Part shown: positions 17,001 to 25,729 of the stretch, piece after piece
Position numbering within the stretch: the stretch's first letter is position 1
Layout of the letters: each line of letters opens with the position of its first letter
Assembly (NCBI RefSeq): GCF_017355835.1
Contig: NZ_JAFEWF010000006.1
Span: 124,001-188,000, forward strand
Length of the DNA stretch: 64,000 bases
From: Desertivirga brevis
GTDB taxonomy: Bacteria > Bacteroidota > Bacteroidia > Sphingobacteriales > Sphingobacteriaceae
Direction of reading: 5' to 3'
Notes under the pieces: model-generated
The model's database searches: none
What the model was told of the DNA's origin: nothing
What the model saw: only the letters and a program-made list of their open reading frames with translations
Made by a program: the position numbers and the translations under genes

Positions 17001-18455
17001 CTAAGGGTTATTCTCCATTCCAGGGTTTGAAACCATAATATTAGCAGGTAAACGAAGCACCAAGCGGTCCGGCTGCCTGAGGGTAAAAATGGTAGGATCG
17101 CCCGCAGTTGACGGATAAACTTTATGGGTAAATGTTATCCCCTGAAAAATAGGATCAACAGACATACGCCTCATATCGAACCAGCGGTATCCTTCAGCTG
17201 CAAATTCCCTTACACGCTCATCAAAAATGAATCGTATAAGCGCGTTCTGATTACCCGCTATCGTTGCAGGTACCTTTGCATCTGCCACCGGCATCCTTTT
17301 CGCCCTGAAAGCTTCCAGGTCCGAAACTGCAGCATCCAGACGGTTTAACCGTGCACGGCATTCCGCCAAAAGCAGGTATACTTCCGGCAGTCCCACACCA
17401 AACTTACTATAGGAAACTCCATACTTGCGTAATCTTCCCTGCGGATTCGGCAAACCTGTACTGTAAGTGGGGCTGTAAAACTTCAACCTCAGGTCGGAAG
17501 GGGAGTAGAGGGCAGCAGTTTCGGGACTAATAATGATACCGCTGTTGCCAAAAGCAAAAGGATTCCCGAAGGTCTTTGCCAGTACGGATTCCGTAAAATC
17601 ATTATAGTTATTGCCAGGAGAGGTAGGGCCATTATTTGCAATAGGCAAAAAGGCGCCACCCGGAGCAAAGGTTACATTGTAATCGTACAGCCTGGCAGGA
17701 CTGGCAGAGTTTGCATTATTCTTCAAGGCTGATTCCAGCAATGGCAGGGCAAGATCAGGTTTTCCCATGAATAGGTAAACCTTACCTAATAGTGCCTGAG
17801 CAGCAGGTTTAGAAAAGCGCGTCTTCATTACGTTCTCCATCGGCAGATTTTCAATAGCCGCAAGCAGGTCTGCAATAATGAAGTCGTATGTTCCCTGAAC
17901 AGTCCCGCGACTAAAAAACGTCTCCATTGCGTCGGCCTCAGTAATGATAGGAAAGCCAGGATCGGTACTCGCAGTTGCTGCATTATAAGGCTTCGCATAA
18001 AAGTTAACCAGCTGAAAATAGATCCAGGCGCGGTTAGCCAGAGCTTCTGCCTGTAACGACTTTTTCCGCTGCTCTGTCCCTCCGGTTGAGCTCATTACGT
18101 CATTGATCACCAAATTGCAGGTATAAATTTGAGGTAAAAAGCTTCGCAAATCAGAAGGAACGTCCATTACCTGTTCATAGATTACATCATCCCACCTGAA
18201 CAGGCGTTGTGTTTGCGGGTTGGCAGAATTGAAAAAGGTAGCTTCGGCGGCAATATCGTCGCCCATCAATACGGGCACCTGCCACCCTCCACTGTTCAGG
18301 TACTGATAAAAGGTGCTATTGTTCATCAAAAGCGCATAGTCTTCTGTTTTTTCAGCTATTTGCCTCCCTTTCGGGATCACTTCCAGAAAGTCCTTTTTGC
18401 AGGAGCTGAGGGAGGCGAAAATTAGTAAGAGACAATATATATATCGGGTTCTCAT
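17001..18455 (-). CDS. SusD/RagB-type outer-membrane lipoprotein
   Basis: 484-residue surface lipoprotein that caps a SusC-type transporter and binds the nutrient. Lipobox LSSC is followed by KKDFLEVIPKGRQ, the usual SusD start. TPR-like helical segments (LANRAWIYFQLVNFYAKPYN; AAQALLGKVYLFMG) and the C-terminal FDERVREFAAEGYRWFDMRR motif are all present. It follows the SusC gene by 23 bases. Nothing in the neighbourhood encodes glycan-degrading enzymes, so a peptide or other ligand is more likely than a polysaccharide. Confidence 0.93.
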   Translation of the reverse strand: MRTRYIYCLLLIFASLSSCKKDFLEVIPKGRQIAEKTEDYALLMNNSTFYQYLNSGGWQVPVLMGDDIAAEATFFNSANPQTQRLFRWDDVIYEQVMDVPSDLRSFLPQIYTCNLVINDVMSSTGGTEQRKKSLQAEALANRAWIYFQLVNFYAKPYNAATASTDPGFPIITEADAMETFFSRGTVQGTYDFIIADLLAAIENLPMENVMKTRFSKPAAQALLGKVYLFMGKPDLALPLLESALKNNANSASPARLYDYNVTFAPGGAFLPIANNGPTSPGNNYNDFTESVLAKTFGNPFAFGNSGIIISPETAALYSPSDLRLKFYSPTYSTGLPNPQGRLRKYGVSYSKFGVGLPEVYLLLAECRARLNRLDAAVSDLEAFRAKRMPVADAKVPATIAGNQNALIRFIFDERVREFAAEGYRWFDMRRMSVDPIFQGITFTHKVYPSTAGDPTIFTLRQPDRLVLRLPANIMVSNPGMENNP

Positions 18456-18478
18456 GTCTATTATTCCTAAGGTGAATC

Positions 18479-21400
18479 TTAAAGTGAAATGTTTGTACCA
18501 ATGCTAATGGGATGCTCAAACGCCGGAGCTCTTCTTAAGCCGCTAACTAAGTCATGGTATTCCGGATCAATTCCATTCTTGTTCGCCTTCCAGATCATAA
18601 AATTGCCGGACTGAACAAACACACTTAATCCGTCAATCCTTACCTTTTGTAAAACGCTGCGCGGCATGGTATACGTAAGGGTAATATCACGCAGCTTCAT
18701 ATACGAAGCACTCACCACATTAATATCACCCTTTGTATAGTAGTTGATATCCCGGCGGAAATGCGCGTTTTGATCAGCCACATAAGCCGGTACATTTGTA
18801 AAAGCCTCGTCACCCGGTTGTTTCCAGCGATCGTTAAAATAGCTACTGATATTTCCGGTGAAGAGAGTAGTGGCGCCAGTAAGCCTACCGGTATAAAAGG
18901 TATTCACATCCCTTCTCATTACATGCCCCAAATTATAGATCATGTTGGCCGATAAACTAAAGGCTTTAAACCTGAAGGTATTGGAAACTCCACCGCTGTA
19001 TACAGGGATCACTGTCCCCTGGAAAGCAACATCATCACCCACAGCTACCGACATTCGTTTAGTAACCGTACCATCAGCCAGTCTGATCGTCGGATCTCCC
19101 AAATTATCCAGCCCGGCATACTGATAAGCAAATAACGGATACATACTGTAGCCCGGGAAGTAGTTAGTCATTACCTTGCTGGCCCCCTGGTTCAGAAAAG
19201 GACTAATCGTGCCATAATTCACCAGTTTATTCTTATTGCGGCTCATGGTAATATTGGTAGCCCATTCGAAATTAGCAGAACGCAGGTTGGTAGTCCGCAA
19301 ACTGAATTCAATCCCCTTGTTCGTCAGCTCTCCCAGGTTCCCGGTAACTGAATTAAAGCCCGTAAAAGGATTCAGAACAGAAGAGCCGAGCAGGTTGGTT
19401 GTCTTTTTACGGTAATGATCAAAGCTGAAATTGATGCGGTTATTCAACACGGCCAGATCAAATCCAAGGTTCTTTGTACGCGTGATCTCCCAGAGAAGAC
19501 GGTTATTCGCGGGACTTTGAACGGTCAGCGCTGTTCCACCTATATTTTGCCCGAACTCGGCATTAAGGATATTGTAGTTAGAACCAGCGGCAGAATAAGG
19601 CGAGTTTCCGGCAATACCGTAAGTTCCGCGAAGAGCCAGGTTATTCAGCCATTTTACATCATTCAAGAAGCCCTCCCTTGAAGCGTTCCATTTTCCACCA
19701 ATGCTCCAGGCAGGCTTGTTTTGAGTAGATTTATCCCGACCAAACAAGTTACTGTGATCTACCCTCCAGCTACCATCAATCACATACTTATGGTTGAAGC
19801 TGAAGCTACCAAGGGCGAACCACGACCTGAAGCGCTGTAACTCTTCTTGCTTGAAGAAGGGACTCTCGCTGAAAAATCCTCTTACTACCGAGTTCAAGCC
19901 GTTCCGGTTCAAGGTATAATCCATCATGGCATAACTTTGCAGTGCTGGATTATAACCACGCACGGTCGATCCATTGGTAATACTAAACTGTTCCTGAATT
20001 TCCTGTCCGCCCTGTAGCGTTAAATAATCTTTTCCCTTTCTTAAAGCCTGGTTAAATACCAACTGATTCCTTACCGTCCAATTGCGCTGGTCAACAGTGC
20101 TGGTGGAGAATTTTCCTCCCTCGGATGGAAGATAATACACAGGAGTAGAGCCAGCTGTAGGAGCAACAGTCATCGTTAGCAGTTCCCTTCGCATCCTGTA
20201 AGACTGCATATCGTCGTAACTACTGGATGTGGTAGGCGACTTTTGATAGCCGTAGGTCCCTTTAAAACTTAGCCCTTTCCAGATATCCACAGAAGCAGTA
20301 GCATTTAGCTGTACCGATAAACTGTTAGATTTCGTATTCCCGTAGTTCAGCTCGTCAAGAGGCACATAGTTCAAATTGATACGACTACGGTTTTGATAGT
20401 CCAGCCTTAACGCTTCCGACCAGCCTGTCAGGTAATTCATCGGTATAGAATTTCCGTTCTCATCCTGGAACAACTGATAGGGAAGAAAAGAATTATCGAT
20501 AGCAATTGGCCTCAAAGCCGAGCTGATAGAATTGCTAAGGATCGAATTTACCGCAATCTTCACTCGTTTGCCAGGATTGATATTCTGACTGAAGTTTAAT
20601 CTGTACGTATCGTTCTTGTCGCCAGGCCTGTTCGTTTGTGTGTTGTTGTAGGATAAAGATCCGTAGAAGGAATACCGGTCATTGCCTCCGGAGGCAGAAA
20701 GCGTTTGGTTAGAGCTGATGGCGTTGCGGTACAAAAGATCACTAATCTGACCCTTATTGCTGATAGAAGAAAGACTGTCTAAGCCTGCGTTCACCCGAGC
20801 CTGAGAAAGACCAGAGGGATTGTACAGGAACCACTCGTGCGGGGTAAGTACCGAGTTGGATAGCGATGCCAGAGGATAGCTCTGCGGACTAAAGATCTCC
20901 CTTGCTGCGCGAATATAGTCGCTGCTGCTTAGAACAGGTATGTAATCAAAATCAGGTTTTCCCTGGAAATTCACAAAGCTGTTGTAGCCTATCTTGAGTT
21001 TTCCGTTTTTGTTCCCTTTTTTGGTAGTGATAACAATTACACCATTAGCTGCCCTCGAGCCCCATATTGCTGCAGCAGCAGCATCCTTAAGCACGGTAAT
21101 ATCGGCAACATCATCCGGGTTAAGGGTGGAAATATCGGGAACGATCACATTGTTTACCACAAAAAGCGGATCCGGGTTCAGCTGAATACTACTAGTCCCC
21201 CGCACGATCCCCTGGTTCGGAGTTGAGCTACCATTACGTTGGCTAATAGTAACACGAGGCCCCTGCACAATCGTAAGTCCCGGAATAAGCCCTTCCAAAC
21301 GCGTCAGTACATTCACCGTACCTGTACGGTTTTTAAACACCTCCATGTCAGGCTTTGAATAACTTCCCGTAGCACGTTCCCTGTTTATTTCCTGGAAGCC

Positions 21401-21997
21401 GTTATTGACAATAGTTACCTCCTTCAAAACCTCCGGATTAACGCTCATCATCACCCGTACATAGCTAGCAACAGGTATCTCTCGGGTGGCGTAACCGATA
21501 TAGCTTACAATAAGAATGCTACCCTCTTCCACACTTCCGAAAAAGAACTCGCCGTTATTGTCGGTGGCGAAGGCTGCAGAGCCTCCTTTTATCCGTACAA
21601 CAGCTCCCGCCAGGGGTCTTCCCAAACTGTCAATCACTCTTCCCCGTACACTGATAGGTAGTGTTAATGCATCCTTGATCTTGTCGAGCAGCGATTCCTC
21701 TTTCTGGCTGATAATGATCGTTTTATTAACAATAGAATATTTAAGCGGCTGACAATTGAAAACTTTATCCAAAACGTCTTTAAGCTCTGCATTCTTTACA
21801 TCCAGACTTACCGGCCGGGCATCTTTTACCAGGGCGCGGGAAACAAAGAAATCATAGCCACTCTGTTCACTGATCTGATCGAACACTGTTATTAAAGCTG
21901 CCTCTTTTTCGGAAATGGATATTTTCTGGGCAAAGGACCTTGCAGATATCTGCAATATGGCACAGACTAACAGAAAAGTTGTAAGGTAAAACCGCAT
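18479..21997 (-). CDS. SusC/RagA-type TonB-dependent outer-membrane transporter with STN domain
   Basis: About 1172 residues. The start at 21997 gives a signal peptide MRFYLTTFLLVCAILQISAR; the frame open to 22111 is upstream read-through. An STN domain (about 40-98) links the receptor to the FecR/sigma pair upstream. It is followed by a carboxypeptidase-like regulatory domain (115-195), a TonB plug (200-340, with the Bacteroidota DVADITVLKDAAAAAIWGSR motif) and a 22-strand barrel. It imports a ligand captured by the downstream SusD partner, using TonB energy. Ligand binding presumably signals through FecR to the ECF sigma factor to induce this operon. Confidence 0.95.
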   Translation of the reverse strand: MRFYLTTFLLVCAILQISARSFAQKISISEKEAALITVFDQISEQSGYDFFVSRALVKDARPVSLDVKNAELKDVLDKVFNCQPLKYSIVNKTIIISQKEESLLDKIKDALTLPISVRGRVIDSLGRPLAGAVVRIKGGSAAFATDNNGEFFFGSVEEGSILIVSYIGYATREIPVASYVRVMMSVNPEVLKEVTIVNNGFQEINRERATGSYSKPDMEVFKNRTGTVNVLTRLEGLIPGLTIVQGPRVTISQRNGSSTPNQGIVRGTSSIQLNPDPLFVVNNVIVPDISTLNPDDVADITVLKDAAAAAIWGSRAANGVIVITTKKGNKNGKLKIGYNSFVNFQGKPDFDYIPVLSSSDYIRAAREIFSPQSYPLASLSNSVLTPHEWFLYNPSGLSQARVNAGLDSLSSISNKGQISDLLYRNAISSNQTLSASGGNDRYSFYGSLSYNNTQTNRPGDKNDTYRLNFSQNINPGKRVKIAVNSILSNSISSALRPIAIDNSFLPYQLFQDENGNSIPMNYLTGWSEALRLDYQNRSRINLNYVPLDELNYGNTKSNSLSVQLNATASVDIWKGLSFKGTYGYQKSPTTSSSYDDMQSYRMRRELLTMTVAPTAGSTPVYYLPSEGGKFSTSTVDQRNWTVRNQLVFNQALRKGKDYLTLQGGQEIQEQFSITNGSTVRGYNPALQSYAMMDYTLNRNGLNSVVRGFFSESPFFKQEELQRFRSWFALGSFSFNHKYVIDGSWRVDHSNLFGRDKSTQNKPAWSIGGKWNASREGFLNDVKWLNNLALRGTYGIAGNSPYSAAGSNYNILNAEFGQNIGGTALTVQSPANNRLLWEITRTKNLGFDLAVLNNRINFSFDHYRKKTTNLLGSSVLNPFTGFNSVTGNLGELTNKGIEFSLRTTNLRSANFEWATNITMSRNKNKLVNYGTISPFLNQGASKVMTNYFPGYSMYPLFAYQYAGLDNLGDPTIRLADGTVTKRMSVAVGDDVAFQGTVIPVYSGGVSNTFRFKAFSLSANMIYNLGHVMRRDVNTFYTGRLTGATTLFTGNISSYFNDRWKQPGDEAFTNVPAYVADQNAHFRRDINYYTKGDINVVSASYMKLRDITLTYTMPRSVLQKVRIDGLSVFVQSGNFMIWKANKNGIDPEYHDLVSGLRRAPAFEHPISIGTNISL

Positions 21998-22267
21998 AAG
22001 AATTCTCCTTCTGGTTGCCGGATCCAGCCGTAGTTGCGAGCAGGATGCCAGGCGAAATTTTGGAAAAGAGGCTCCCCGCCCCTCTAAAAAATCAGGGTAA
22101 AAACTGTACATTTGTTAAGCATGGATTTTTTCCTGCTGCCTTACATTTTCCGATGGGCGGGCAACAGGATGTCAGAAATTTATTTAATAAGTGCTGGATC
22201 CATTTTAGAGTCAGGATAACGATTGCCCTCGTCGTCCTGGCTTTTTAGGATCACCTGTATGAACGAG

Positions 22268-23377
22268 CTAATTCATCACGGTAACCCTCCTTCCTTCCAC
22301 TTTGAAGTGAACTTTGCCGGCACTTTCAATCACTTTAAGTACCTCAGTTAATTTCCTGTTCCGTGAAATTCTGCCATCAAAGGTCTCCGCGGTGATCTTG
22401 CCCTGGTATTCAACCGTCACATTATACCAGCGGGCGATCTCTCTCATGATAGTACGGATATCCTTACCATTAAATTTGAAATACCCATTCTTCCAGGCCG
22501 TCACCTCGTCCAGGTTGACTTTCTCCAGCTCAAGGTCCGTATCAGAAAGTATAGCCTGCTGTCCAGGAACCAATATTCTCGATCCCTTATCCGTGCTCAG
22601 CTTTACCGATCCCTCCAGAAGGGTGGTATGTAGAGCCGGTTCGTCTTTATATCCACTAATGTTGAAATGGGTACCCAGCACTTCAACCATTTGCTTTCCC
22701 GAATTCACGAAGAAGTGCTGCTTCATATTTTTGACTACCTCAAAGTAGGCTTCACCTTGCAGCTCCACTTTTCTTCCATTGCCAAACGATGCAGGGAATT
22801 TCAGCGAGCTCGAGGCATTCAACCAGACTTTGGTCCCATCAGGAAGTACTACCTGATACTGGCCTCCGGCAGGAGTGCTTATGGTATTGAAGCCTGTGTT
22901 ACTAGAACTTCCTCCCTCCGTTACCACATAACTGATCTGCCCATCAGCAGTCTTCTTCACAGCAACATTTCCCTCGGTGGCGACAATTCCTGCAGCACTA
23001 TTATCAAGCAGCACTTTACGACCGTCAGAGAGCGTAAGGATTGCTTTGTCGGCTCCAGGAGCAATGTCGTTGCGATAAACCGAAGCTGCAGGCACCTTCA
23101 TAGAAATACGGTTCAGCAAAAAGTATCCACCTACACTTACAGCCAGTAGGATAGAGGCTGCTACAGCCCATCTTCTTAGAGGAACTATTTTTGGTTCCTT
23201 CACAGGCAAGCCTTTCCAGATCAGCTGCCTTTCTTCCAGCAGGTCTTCTTCAGAGAGATTTGTCTCTTCTTCCAGTCCCCATTGTGTAACCCAATTTAAT
23301 AGCAGAGCTTTCTCTTCTTCAGAAGCAGTGCCTTGCCTGTATTTTATCAGTAGTTCTTTAGCCTCTATTTTTTGCAT
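22268..23377 (-). CDS. FecR-type anti-sigma factor
   Basis: 369-residue inner-membrane regulator. A cytoplasmic N-terminal part (1-65) would hold the sigma factor. A single membrane helix follows at 69-88 (RWAVAASILLAVSVGGYFLL). The periplasmic FecR domain (about 165-270) contains STPAGGQYQVVLPDGTKVWL and GEAYFEV, and a DUF4974-like C-terminal domain (300-365) follows that would contact the STN domain of SusC. It lies between the ECF sigma gene and SusC in the usual order. The 270-base gap before susC shows no gene and probably holds the regulated promoter. Confidence 0.93.
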   Translation of the reverse strand: MQKIEAKELLIKYRQGTASEEEKALLLNWVTQWGLEEETNLSEEDLLEERQLIWKGLPVKEPKIVPLRRWAVAASILLAVSVGGYFLLNRISMKVPAASVYRNDIAPGADKAILTLSDGRKVLLDNSAAGIVATEGNVAVKKTADGQISYVVTEGGSSSNTGFNTISTPAGGQYQVVLPDGTKVWLNASSSLKFPASFGNGRKVELQGEAYFEVVKNMKQHFFVNSGKQMVEVLGTHFNISGYKDEPALHTTLLEGSVKLSTDKGSRILVPGQQAILSDTDLELEKVNLDEVTAWKNGYFKFNGKDIRTIMREIARWYNVTVEYQGKITAETFDGRISRNRKLTEVLKVIESAGKVHFKVEGRRVTVMN

Positions 23378-23514
23378 AGCTTTTCAGGATCTCAGCCTGA
23401 TTTATGGATAAGACAAACTCAAATAGCCCAGGGGTTAGATGATTTTCAAAAAAAATAAAACAATTTTAAGAAAAGTGGAGGTATTGGAAGGTATTTTTAA
23501 AATAAAGTATGGTA

Positions 23515-24096
23515 CTATCTGTAAAATAAGTAGAAAATAAGATATAAAATAAGTCCTAGGCGGGTTCTTAGGATTTTTAAAGCATTTTTTACCTGTCTTT
23601 TAACGGTTTCTTCTGAAATGTTCAATTTTTCAGCTATTTCTCGATGGCTTAGCTTCTCGTTTCTGCTCATTTCGAATACGATCCGCATTTTTAGTGGGAG
23701 GGAAGCAATCTCTTTTTCGATAATAGCGCGTAACTGCTTCTCGCGAATCAGACTATCCGTGTGTTCAGGCGCAGTATTAATGAAGCTTTGGAGGGAGTCG
23801 ATGTATTTTGCTTTTATATTTTCGCGGGAAATAAAATTGAGGATCGAGTTATGTACGCAGGAATAAAGGAAGCCCCCTAAGTTGGAAACACTGTTCAGCG
23901 TTTCCCGTCGTTGCCAGATCATCGTAAAAACCTCCTGCACCACATCGCGAGCTTCCTCACGGTTCTGAAACTTCTTATAAGCGTGAATATATAATAAGCT
24001 GTTGTAACGGTTGTAAATTTCGGTATAAGCCCCTTTATCACCCGTTTTCAGCAATTCCGAAAGTTGATCATCCGAAAGCCCCCTATAAACCGCCAT
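23515..24096 (-). CDS. ECF-type RNA polymerase sigma-70 factor
   Basis: 193 residues. Region 2 (about 20-90) includes the DVVQEVFTMIW core and region 4 (about 120-178) carries the helix-turn-helix HREIAEKLNISEETVKRQV. It directs transcription of the SusC/SusD operon when released from FecR. The last 14 residues (LGLILYLIFYLFYR) are strongly hydrophobic, which suggests membrane contact or tight docking to FecR. Divergent from the gene at 24232; the shared 135-base intergenic region is AT-rich without a promoter I can name with confidence. Confidence 0.93.
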   Translation of the reverse strand: MAVYRGLSDDQLSELLKTGDKGAYTEIYNRYNSLLYIHAYKKFQNREEARDVVQEVFTMIWQRRETLNSVSNLGGFLYSCVHNSILNFISRENIKAKYIDSLQSFINTAPEHTDSLIREKQLRAIIEKEIASLPLKMRIVFEMSRNEKLSHREIAEKLNISEETVKRQVKNALKILRTRLGLILYLIFYLFYR

Positions 24097-24231
24097 ATTA
24101 AAGCAAAAACGAATATAAAGAAAAAATTTCGCACCCTCTATAATGTTACCTGTTCACTGACCGACTCTAGGCTGCACTGTAATATTCGAGAGCAAATTTG
24201 TACTTTAGTTATTCAACCAATATAAACTCCT

Positions 24232-25221
24232 ATGCCTGGAAGAACCGGGATGATAATCCTAATCTATCTACTACCTTTTTGGTCATTTGCGCAAACGCTT
24301 AGAGGTACAGTTTACCGTGAAGGGACTGATAGCGTGTTGGTGGGTGCAAGTGTTTATTTTGGTGGGTCTACTGGCGGCACGATAACAAACGCACAAGGAC
24401 AGTTTGCTCTGGAAGTGAAAGCCGATCCAATCCCATTAGTAATAAGTTATATCGGTTATTACTCCGTAACGATCAATAGCTACAATCCATTGCAACGGTT
24501 GAAGGTTTACCTTAAGCCGAAGCAGATAGAACTGAAGGAGGTGGCAGTAAGTTATGATGGCATGTCGCGGGAGCAGAAAATGAAGATCTTCCTCCGTGAA
24601 TTTATTGGCGCATCCGAGTATGCGAAAAGTTGCGTAATTAATAATGCTGAGGACATAGATTTCAGGTATGATAAAAAAGAACGAAGGCTTAGCGCTTCAT
24701 GCAACGCACCCTTGGATATAACAAATAAGAAGCTGGGCTATACAATTCAATATTTTCTGGACAGTTTCATGTATACTCCTGATCGGACCTTGTATGCAGG
24801 AAATTTTATTTTTAAAGAAGATAGTGAATCAAGAAACAATAGAAAAATCCGTCGAAACCGGGCATTAGCGTATGAAGGTTCCCGTATGCAATTTATTCGA
24901 TCTCTCTGGAAGAATGATCTGGAGAAAGCCGGGTTTACCATATACAGAAAAAGGTACGAGGATATTTCTGCCGATACCATACTAGCTAGTACAAATCAGC
25001 ACAAGTACCTTTTATCCGGGCAAAAAATACAGGTGCTGTATAAACAGAACCGGATGACGAGATCACAATTAACAGTGGGCGAGGATCACGCATTAATTGG
25101 CCGAAATGGTTTTTTCGATACGAGGCTTAGTTGGTCGGGAGCAATGGCAAATCAACGAATAGGAGATCTGCTCCCCTTTGAGTACGAACCCAGTGAGGGT
25201 AGCACACTTTATAAAAAGTAA
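24232..25221 (+). CDS. Exported carboxypeptidase-regulatory-like domain protein
   Basis: 329 residues with signal peptide (MIILIYLLPFWSFAQ). Residues 22-105 form a carboxypeptidase D regulatory-like beta-sandwich (GTVYREGTDSVLVGASVYFG ... ISYIGYYS), as in SusC N-termini and DUF5686-like proteins, but no TonB plug or barrel follows. The remaining 220 residues are hydrophilic, with IDFRYDKKERRLSASCNAPL and a paired-basic stretch, and have no motif I recognise. It stands alone on the plus strand. Likely a periplasmic or outer-membrane associated protein of unknown role. Confidence 0.75.
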   Translation: MPGRTGMIILIYLLPFWSFAQTLRGTVYREGTDSVLVGASVYFGGSTGGTITNAQGQFALEVKADPIPLVISYIGYYSVTINSYNPLQRLKVYLKPKQIELKEVAVSYDGMSREQKMKIFLREFIGASEYAKSCVINNAEDIDFRYDKKERRLSASCNAPLDITNKKLGYTIQYFLDSFMYTPDRTLYAGNFIFKEDSESRNNRKIRRNRALAYEGSRMQFIRSLWKNDLEKAGFTIYRKRYEDISADTILASTNQHKYLLSGQKIQVLYKQNRMTRSQLTVGEDHALIGRNGFFDTRLSWSGAMANQRIGDLLPFEYEPSEGSTLYKK

Positions 25222-25660
25222 GGATTTAAGTAATTTTGTAAAAGAAGAATCCGAACTATTAGGCAACCGGGACAAATGGATGTACATGCTTAAACATATG
25301 AGTAAGCTGGATAAAATACCGGCAATACTCAATCAGAGGATCTTTAAGAAGATTTTCCAAATATCGGAAGTATCTAAGCTCACAAAGGAGGAACGTATGG
25401 AATACGAATCAAGTTTAAAAGCCCGTTGGGATTACGAGAATGCCATAGCTTATACCGAGCAGGTAGCAAGGGAAGAAGAACGTGCCATTGCGGAAGCTAA
25501 ACTAACGGAAGAAAGAGCTAAAGCTGAAGCGGACAAAGAAGAAGCTGTAAAGAAAGAAAGAACTATAGCCTTGGCGGCAATAAGGCAACTTAAGAAAACC
25601 GGAATGTCTAATGCTGAAATTGCCAAAGAAATAGGCATCTCTGAAAGCGAAGTAGAATAG
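25222..25660 (+). pseudogene. C-terminal remnant of an Rpn-family nuclease / PDDEXK transposase-like protein
   Basis: The frame reads DLSNFVKEESELLGNRDKW, LKHMSKLDKIPAIL, FQISEVSKLTKEERMEYESS and a charged coiled-coil tail ending GMSNAEIAKEIGISESEVE. This is the normal end of Rpn (recombination-promoting nuclease) proteins. The N-terminal PD-(D/E)XK domain of about 180 residues is absent: the preceding DNA is the end of another gene. A frame can be opened at a TTG at 25178, overlapping that gene, but there is no ATG. I read it as a truncated leftover of a mobile nuclease gene. It could still be translated as a small helical protein. Confidence 0.65.
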
Positions 25661-25674
25661 GCATAATAGCATTC

Positions 25675-25711
25675 CTATCCGTAGAGCCAGAGCAGTCGCC
25701 TCTACGGATAG
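25675..25711. terminator. Perfect 12-bp hairpin between convergent genes
   Basis: CTATCCGTAGAG (25675-25686) and CTCTACGGATAG (25700-25711) form a perfect inverted repeat with a 13-base loop. It sits between the Rpn remnant (plus) and glmS (minus, stop at 25730), where a bidirectional terminator would be expected, but neither side has a T-run. It may instead be a transcript-stabilising stem or the end of a lost mobile element. Confidence 0.5.
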
Positions 25712-25729
25712 AAATACTCCCAACACCCC

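Noticed and set aside
21998..22267. Possible small gene between susC and fecR
   Set aside because: The plus-strand frame at 22015-22248 has no family pattern and no credible start; the gap more likely holds the regulated promoter.
25450..25638. 62-residue minus-strand frame rich in Ala/Ser/Leu
   Set aside because: Antisense image of the charged coiled-coil tail of the Rpn remnant.
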